Source: an uncultured Lachnospiraceae bacterium (GTDB taxonomy: Bacteria; Bacillota; Clostridia; Lachnospirales; Lachnospiraceae). Taken from it: a DNA stretch of 10,762 nucleotides. Where the stretch lies: NCBI GenBank assembly GCA_946630645.1, contig CAMOZD010000013.1:1-10762 (forward strand). Reading direction: 5' to 3'. Under the pieces are notes generated by a model. The model had not been told where the DNA came from. It made no database searches and was given only the letters and a program-made list of their open reading frames with translations. Each line of letters opens with the position of its first letter. Positions within the stretch are counted from its first letter, which is position 1. Shown in pieces: positions 7,051 through 10,762 of the stretch. Both the position numbers and the translations under genes were made by a program.

Positions 7051-7803
7051 TCAGCCCACCAGAATATAGCCTCCTGTAGTCCATCTCCTGTGAAAATAAA
7101 GATGCCGGTCCCTCTTTATAAGCTGGGGGAACATGTAATTCATAATATCCTTCAGCTCAACCCACTTAAGTCTCTGCATCTTGCCGGACCAGGGCCTGCT
7201 GGCAGAGTCGGTCATCACCACCATACCCGCGGCATCGATGCCCAGAAGGATCATGGTGTGGTAGGACCCGGCAAACTTCCTGTCATTGATATCCACCGGC
7301 TTGCCCTTTTCATAGCGGACCCGGCTGGTCTCTATGATCACCGGCCTGCCGGAATAGAGATGGCCCCGGATCTCCAGGGCAGCCGCCCGTCTCTGGAAGG
7401 GACCCACATAGCGGTTGGGGATCCCCTTGGCCGTCAGAATCGTGGATATACCATAGAGGGATACTGGCATCTCCTTTTTCAGTATATGTCTGTAATTCAG
7501 GTTCCAGACATTTTTGGGAAAATACCTTCTCTCCACCTCTTCTATGGTCTTGTCCGGTGTCAGGCCGGCACAGTCCGGACTCCAGGCTGCCAGAATACTG
7601 GTGAGACTGCAGCAGGCACAGCCATGGTGGTTGACATAGTCGCTGTATTTCCCATACTTCATGGCATTCTGCTGGAAGACCGGGTAGACCCTGCCGTCCA
7701 CCTCCACATCCAGCTTCCAGTCATCCAGGCCAGTCATGGGAGACTGGGGAACCAGCAGCTTGTGGCCATGATCATTTTCTTCGAAGACAAAACTAACTTT
7801 CAT
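7051..7803 (-). CDS. C39-like papain-fold cysteine peptidase domain protein
   Basis: The 250-residue protein has the layout of the peptidase C39-like domain: an oxyanion glutamine region FQQNAMKYG (43-51), the active-site motif HHGCACCSLTSIL (59-71), with C62 in the place of the catalytic cysteine of GCGPTSL-type proteins, H182 in GSYHTMILLGID, and D199 in MTDSAS. Thus a complete Cys-His-Asp set can be drawn. There is no signal peptide and no membrane segment, so it is probably cytosolic, unlike many secreted relatives, and there is no ABC transporter part as in bacteriocin exporters. Three nearby cysteines (62, 64, 65) are unusual. The N-terminal 40 residues are an extra strand-rich segment. 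Start ATG at 7803 has GGAG 11 nt upstream, a moderate ribosome site. It is transcribed alone, divergently from the EutL-like pair, and ends about 65 bp before the tyrS promoter with no clear terminator. The substrate is unknown; proteolysis itself is inferred. Confidence 0.72.
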   Translation of the reverse strand: MKVSFVFEENDHGHKLLVPQSPMTGLDDWKLDVEVDGRVYPVFQQNAMKYGKYSDYVNHHGCACCSLTSILAAWSPDCAGLTPDKTIEEVERRYFPKNVWNLNYRHILKKEMPVSLYGISTILTAKGIPNRYVGPFQRRAAALEIRGHLYSGRPVIIETSRVRYEKGKPVDINDRKFAGSYHTMILLGIDAAGMVVMTDSASRPWSGKMQRLKWVELKDIMNYMFPQLIKRDRHLYFHRRWTTGGYILVG

Positions 7804-7888
7804 ATTACTCTATACTCCAATCTATAGGATAATAATTCCTTGTATCCTTGGCTCCGTCCCACCCTTCTCCAGACGGCCAGTTTCAGAA

Positions 7889-7917
7889 AGTATAACACAA
7901 ATCAACCCGGTGTACAA
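7889..7917 (-). promoter_or_regulatory. Promoter of the C39-like gene
   Basis: Minus strand: TTGTAC (7912-7917), 17 bp, TATACT (7889-7894), with TGT directly before it (extended -10). It gives a leader of about 80 nt with two small hairpins (CCGTC with GACGG, AGGATA with TATCCT). Confidence 0.65.
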
Positions 7918-7968
7918 AAATATTCTTCAGGTCAGCCATATGTTTTCTGCATACATTTCATCAAATTA

Positions 7969-7977
7969 TGCTATACT
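7969..7977 (+). promoter_or_regulatory. Extended -10 promoter of the EutL-like pair
   Basis: TGCTATACT gives a TATACT -10 box with the TGn extension; no good -35 is seen, as is common for extended -10 promoters. Start near 7984 gives a leader of about 119 nt. It lies only about 75 bp from the divergent promoter, so one regulator could act on both. Confidence 0.55.
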
Positions 7978-7983
7978 ATTTAT

Positions 7984-8102
7984 AAATATTCAGATTCCTG
8001 CCGGCCCCGGCCCGGCAGACCTGAAGGCCCTTTAAAAATGATTTTCAGACAAGGGATTCCTGGACTTTTCAGGCTGTCCCCTTGGAAAGGATATGGGACT
8101 AT
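7984..8102 (+). promoter_or_regulatory. Structured 5' leader of the EutL-like pair
   Basis: The leader holds a GC-rich hairpin, CTGCCGG (7998-8004) with CCGGCAG (8012-8018), and further down CAAGGG paired with CCCTTG around an inner CCTG/CAGG stem, ending just before the GGAAAGG and GGGA purine runs in front of the start codon. No T-run follows either hairpin, so they are not plain terminators. A role in control of translation or RNA stability is possible but not proved. No known riboswitch consensus was recognised. Confidence 0.35.
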
Positions 8103-8759
8103 ATGAGAAAACGTATTGATGTCCATGTGAATATAGAAAAACTGATCCCCCATGTCAACCCGGAGCAGCGCAGACAGTGGGGCGTACCGGAAGACCATCA
8201 GAGTGTGGGCCTGATCAGCTGCGATGATGAGGATGCCATGTATCCTGCCCTCGATGACGCGTCAAAGAAGTCTAAGATCAAGATTCTCCATGTCCAGTGT
8301 GTTTACGTAGGCAAAGATAATACCTGGCACCATTTCAGGCAGGCCAATACCGCCATCATTTCCGGCCCTCTTGTGGCCGATGTGAAGAGCGGCCTGTCCT
8401 ACGCCAAAGAATATCTGGAAAGAAGGAGTGACTGTTATCTGGTCCACGAAGATCCGCCTGTCAGCTGTTATGCAGGATGGACTCCCCAGGCCGGCCCCTA
8501 TTTCCAGGACCAGTTCGGCATCCCTGCCGACTCTGCCTACGCCTATTTGGTAGCGGGACCCATGGAAGCTTCTTATGCCCTGGATTTCGCCCTGAAAGCA
8601 GGCAAGACCAAGGTGGCCTCCATGTCTGAGGTAATCACTCGGTCCAATACCATTGACGCTGTCCTCTACGGCACGGAATCTGCCTGCCGGTCTGCCACAG
8701 AGGCTTATCTGCAGGCTGTTGAGCGCTATGCCGCCGACCCATTCAGACTGGAGGTGTAA
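8103..8759 (+). CDS. EutL-like bacterial microcompartment shell protein (tandem BMC domain), diverged paralogue
   Basis: The 218-residue protein has the length and motif order of EutL, the trimeric shell protein with two circularly permuted BMC domains that forms flat pseudohexagonal tiles with a gated central pore. First domain (about 5-110): GVPEDHQSVGLISC, then DDASKKSKIKILH (51-63), which matches the DEATK region of EutL. Second domain (about 115-215): AYAYLVAGPMEASYALDFALKAGKTK (two halves of a strand-helix unit) and LYGTESACRSAT (188-199). Compared with the next gene, RTGSY is replaced by QAGPY (129-133) and PAPTHAN by EVITRSN (176-182), so the loops have diverged. The frame is open to a TTG at 8082, but the ATG at 8103 matches the family N-terminus and has GGGA 5 nt upstream. 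The stop is 3 bp before the next gene, whose ribosome site lies inside this gene. The family is clear; the pore property and cargo are not. Confidence 0.88.
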   Translation: MRKRIDVHVNIEKLIPHVNPEQRRQWGVPEDHQSVGLISCDDEDAMYPALDDASKKSKIKILHVQCVYVGKDNTWHHFRQANTAIISGPLVADVKSGLSYAKEYLERRSDCYLVHEDPPVSCYAGWTPQAGPYFQDQFGIPADSAYAYLVAGPMEASYALDFALKAGKTKVASMSEVITRSNTIDAVLYGTESACRSATEAYLQAVERYAADPFRLEV

Positions 8760-8762
8760 TAA

Positions 8763-9419
8763 ATGAATCATGTAAAGATTCCAACCAGAATTACCGGTCA
8801 GAAGATTCTGGCCAATGTCTCTGAAGAATACGCCAGGTCCTTCGGTCTTCCGGAAAACCACCGCTGTGTCGGCTTCTACATGTGCAGCAACGATGATGTG
8901 GCCTATCTTTCCGCCGACGACGCGACCAAGAAGGCCAAAATCAAGGTCATCCATGGCCAGACCTATTATGGGGGCAATAAGTACGCTGAATCTTCCAGGA
9001 CCGGTACCGGCTACATCATGTTCTCCGCAGAAAAGATCCAGGACATCAAGAGCGCCATGTCCTACATCCAGGACTTCGTGGTTAACCAGTCTGAGCTCTA
9101 CCGTTTAGACGGGGAGACCGGTCTGGCTTATTATGCCCAGACCATCGCCAGGACAGGGTCCTACTTTGAGGAATGGTGTCATGTTCCCAAAGGCATGGCC
9201 TACAGCTACCTGGTCGGTGCCCCGGTGGAAACCGGCTACGCCTTAGACCAGGCCATGAAGGCCGGCAACACCAAGCTGGGACGCTTCTGGCCGGCTCCGA
9301 CCCATGCCAACTCCTTAGGCGCCCTGCTCTACGGTACAGAATCCGCCTGCCGGGCCGCCACCGCCGCCTTCATTGAAGCAGTGGACAAATGCAGTACCAG
9401 GCCCATGGACTTGCTTTAA
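8763..9419 (+). CDS. eutL: EutL-type bacterial microcompartment shell protein (tandem BMC domain trimer)
   Basis: 218 residues, the usual EutL length. Family marks: GLPENHRCVGFYMC (28-41), NDDVAYLSADDATKKAKIKVIHGQTYYGG (43-71, a strand then helix), RTGSY (130-134), AYSYLVGAPVETGYALDQAMKAG (146-168), PAPTHAN (177-183) and LYGTESACRAAT (189-200). In ethanolamine microcompartments EutL forms trimers whose central pore can open and close, and passes substrates or cofactors across the protein shell. The second-domain half is nearly half identical to the preceding gene by eye, and the whole protein perhaps 35-40 percent, so the pair arose by an old duplication. GGAGG lies 8 nt before the ATG, in the end of the first gene, giving coupled translation. 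No ethanolamine enzymes or other shell proteins lie in this window, so the name eutL reflects protein family, not proven ethanolamine use. Confidence 0.93.
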   Translation: MNHVKIPTRITGQKILANVSEEYARSFGLPENHRCVGFYMCSNDDVAYLSADDATKKAKIKVIHGQTYYGGNKYAESSRTGTGYIMFSAEKIQDIKSAMSYIQDFVVNQSELYRLDGETGLAYYAQTIARTGSYFEEWCHVPKGMAYSYLVGAPVETGYALDQAMKAGNTKLGRFWPAPTHANSLGALLYGTESACRAATAAFIEAVDKCSTRPMDLL

Positions 9420-9421
9420 CT

Positions 9422-9832
9422 TTGAGCAGCATCAAATCCTATTCACTGGATGATCTGTCAGACGAATACAATCCCCTTGAAGAATATACTGATATTTTTA
9501 TAGGAGGGTATACATACACAGAAAACAAAGTCTACATTTTATATCAGAATTTTGATTACACAAATGGAGACCTTTCACCATTCATTCGTATCGTTGATAA
9601 AAAAACTGCCCAGACTATCTCTGATATACCTTTGCACAATACTTTAGGCGAAAGCGGTGCAACCGCGAGAATATTCTGTGTATCTCCAGATGATAAATAC
9701 GCTTGTATGGTTATTTCCAATAATCCCATGAACATTAATCCGGACAAACTGATTATCATAAACCTGGATTCAGGAAAAACTACACAAAAAACCATTGACT
9801 GGGCTACAGATGACGATGTTTATATTCAATAA
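9422..9832 (+). pseudogene. AT-rich 3' remnant of a propeller-like gene
   Basis: An open frame of about 137 codons begins immediately after the second EutL-like stop and ends at TAA 9830-9832. The only ATG in frame (9389) lies inside the EutL-like gene and has no ribosome site; the first codon beyond the junction that could start is TTG at 9422, also without one. Base use is strongly AT-rich, unlike the GC-richer neighbours. The protein is strand-rich and hydrophilic: FIGGYTYTENKVYILYQNF, then RIVDKKTAQTI, CVSPDDKYACMVISNN and KLIIINLDSGKT, which recall blades of WD40/TolB-like propellers (SPDxKY turns). It has no helices or signal peptide. I read it as the C-terminal end of a larger gene whose 5' part was lost when the EutL pair or its flank recombined. 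It could alternatively be a small expressed protein. I do not recognise the exact family. Confidence 0.55.
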
Positions 9833-9834
9833 AA

Positions 9835-9900
9835 GCCCTGCCGGACTTTGATGGTCTGCTGCATCCGCAGCTCCCAGCAAAGTCCGGCAGGGCCTTTTTT
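9835..9900 (+). terminator. Strong intrinsic terminator after the EutL-like pair and remnant
   Basis: A perfect 16-bp stem, GCCCTGCCGGACTTTG (9835-9850) with CAAAGTCCGGCAGGGC (9878-9893), is followed by C and six T. The 27-nt loop holds a second hairpin, GCTGC (9858-9862) with GCAGC (9867-9871). It starts 3 bp after the TAA. AAAA in front of the left arm gives only a weak T-run in the other direction, so it mainly serves the plus strand. Confidence 0.93.
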
Positions 9901-10027
9901 ATATGCAGGACCAGAATCTCTGTCAATTCTATCCCTTTTCTCTTTTATTCTCCAAACCTTATATTCCTGTCAGATGGCAGATAACATGTCTTAGCCCAGT
10001 ATCCTTTCCAGACAGGTACTGTTTAAA

Positions 10028-10762
10028 CTAGTACTTAAATACAGCCACACCGTAGGCCGGCAGGTCGTAAGCGATGGAGTAGGGCCATCCGTCACACTCA
10101 GCCTTAACCGGCTTGTAGGTCTCAGGCCTCTCCTTGCCGCTGCCGCCGAACTCGGCATCATCACTGTTCAGTACCAGGGTATGCTTTCTCATGCAGGTGG
10201 TTCCCACCCGGTAATCCGGCCGGGCTACCGGCGTAAAGTTGATGACAAAGAGCATGTTGTTCCTGCCGTTGGCAGAATGTCTTACAAAGGAGAAAATACT
10301 CCGGTCCCCATCATCGGCATTAATCCACTCAAAGCCTTCCGGCCAGCAGTCATACTCATGAAGAGCCTTATTGTTCTTATAGAGGTGGAGCAGCTTCTGA
10401 ACCCAGTTCTGCAGCTGCTGGTTTCTGGGCTCTGCCAGCAGGAACCAGTCAATCTCCCTGGCCTCACTCCACTCTCTATGCTGGCCGAAGTCCTGGCCCA
10501 TGAAGAGCAGCTTCTTACCAGGGTGGCCGAACATGAAGGCATATCCGGCCATCAGGTTGCGGAACTTATCGTCATAGAGTCCAGGCATCTTCTCGATCAT
10601 GGCACACTTGAGATGAACCACCTCGTCGTGGGAGAGAACCAGCATATAGTTCTCTGCGTAATTGTAAGACATGGCAAAAGTCATCTTATTATGATTGAAC
10701 TTTCTGAAATAAGGATCCAGCTTCATGTACTCCAGGAAGTCATGCATCCAGCCCATGTTCCA
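10028..10762 (-). CDS. glgB: 1,4-alpha-glucan branching enzyme GlgB, C-terminal part (cut by window edge)
   Basis: Glycogen branching enzyme (GH13) cuts alpha-1,4 glucan chains and re-joins them through alpha-1,6 links. Only the last 244 codons are in the window; the frame continues past 10762 (WNMGWMHD at the edge). Visible are the end of the catalytic barrel, with LSHDEVVH (the conserved GH13 aspartate near the end of the barrel), GHPGKKLLFMGQDFGQHREWSE and IDWFLL, and the C-terminal all-beta domain, with the INFTPVARPDYRVG and LNSDDAEFGGSG signatures and the end DLPAYGVAVFKY. The HDEVVHLKC variant of the usual HDEVVHGKG appears in clostridial branching enzymes as far as I recall. The stop is TAG (10028-10030). 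The 127 bp between it and the plus-strand terminator hold no gene; no good minus-strand terminator was found there. Confidence 0.96.
   Translation of the reverse strand, partial: WNMGWMHDFLEYMKLDPYFRKFNHNKMTFAMSYNYAENYMLVLSHDEVVHLKCAMIEKMPGLYDDKFRNLMAGYAFMFGHPGKKLLFMGQDFGQHREWSEAREIDWFLLAEPRNQQLQNWVQKLLHLYKNNKALHEYDCWPEGFEWINADDGDRSIFSFVRHSANGRNNMLFVINFTPVARPDYRVGTTCMRKHTLVLNSDDAEFGGSGKERPETYKPVKAECDGWPYSIAYDLPAYGVAVFKY

Noticed and set aside
7090..7827. Plus-strand open frame opposite the C39-like gene
   Set aside because: The minus-strand frame has active-site motifs and a promoter; this one has neither.
7984..8102. ANTAR-type dual hairpin or cobalamin riboswitch before the EutL pair
   Set aside because: The hairpin loops do not show the expected conserved A and G positions, and no cobalamin box was recognised.
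8262..8954. Minus-strand open frame across both EutL-like genes
   Set aside because: Spans the junction of two certain plus-strand genes and has no coding evidence.
10028..10762. HDEVVHLKC instead of HDEVVHGKG in GlgB
   Set aside because: First looked like an altered active-site region, but this form agrees with what I remember of clostridial branching enzymes and the key HDE residues are intact.
1..10762. CRISPR arrays, tRNA genes, transposases
   Set aside because: No regular spaced repeats, cloverleaf-like genes or transposase motifs were seen on either strand.

Overview
The window looks like a chromosomal segment of a low-to-mid GC Firmicute, most likely a clostridium of the Lachnospiraceae type. 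The reasons are AGGAGG-type ribosome binding sites, a T-box leader in front of tyrS, an RlmCD-type 23S rRNA methyltransferase, a clostridial-style GNAT protein, and codon use with moderate GC. The genus is not determined.

From position 1 to about 7800 everything is on the minus strand. Reading in the direction of transcription (right to left): a cytoplasmic C39-like papain-fold protein (7051-7803); then a sigma-A-type promoter and a tyrosine T-box riboswitch (about 6643-6985) in front of tyrS; then a THUMP-domain RNA methyltransferase, an RdgB/HAM1 XTP/dITP pyrophosphatase whose start overlaps the methyltransferase stop by 8 bp, and a YfcE-type metallophosphoesterase closed by a terminator (about 2731-2764). 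This run is probably one tyrS-led unit joining tRNA charging, rRNA modification and nucleotide-pool cleaning. Next come a helix-turn-helix/GNAT fusion protein with its own promoter, and RlmD/RlmCD near the left edge, followed by a structured tail of about 120 bp.

From 7804 to 8102 lies a divergent control region with one promoter for the C39-like gene and one for two plus-strand genes. These two genes (8103-8759 and 8763-9419) are tandem paralogues of EutL, the circularly permuted tandem-BMC-domain trimer of bacterial microcompartment shells. No ethanolamine enzymes, hexameric shell proteins or pentameric vertex proteins lie beside them, so they look like an orphan or satellite microcompartment locus. 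This is the most interesting part of the window.

Directly after the second EutL-like stop the composition becomes AT-rich. Positions 9420-9832 look like the 3' remnant of a propeller-like gene with no usable start, closed by a very strong hairpin terminator (9835-9900). On the right edge, on the minus strand, is the C-terminal part of the glycogen branching enzyme GlgB.
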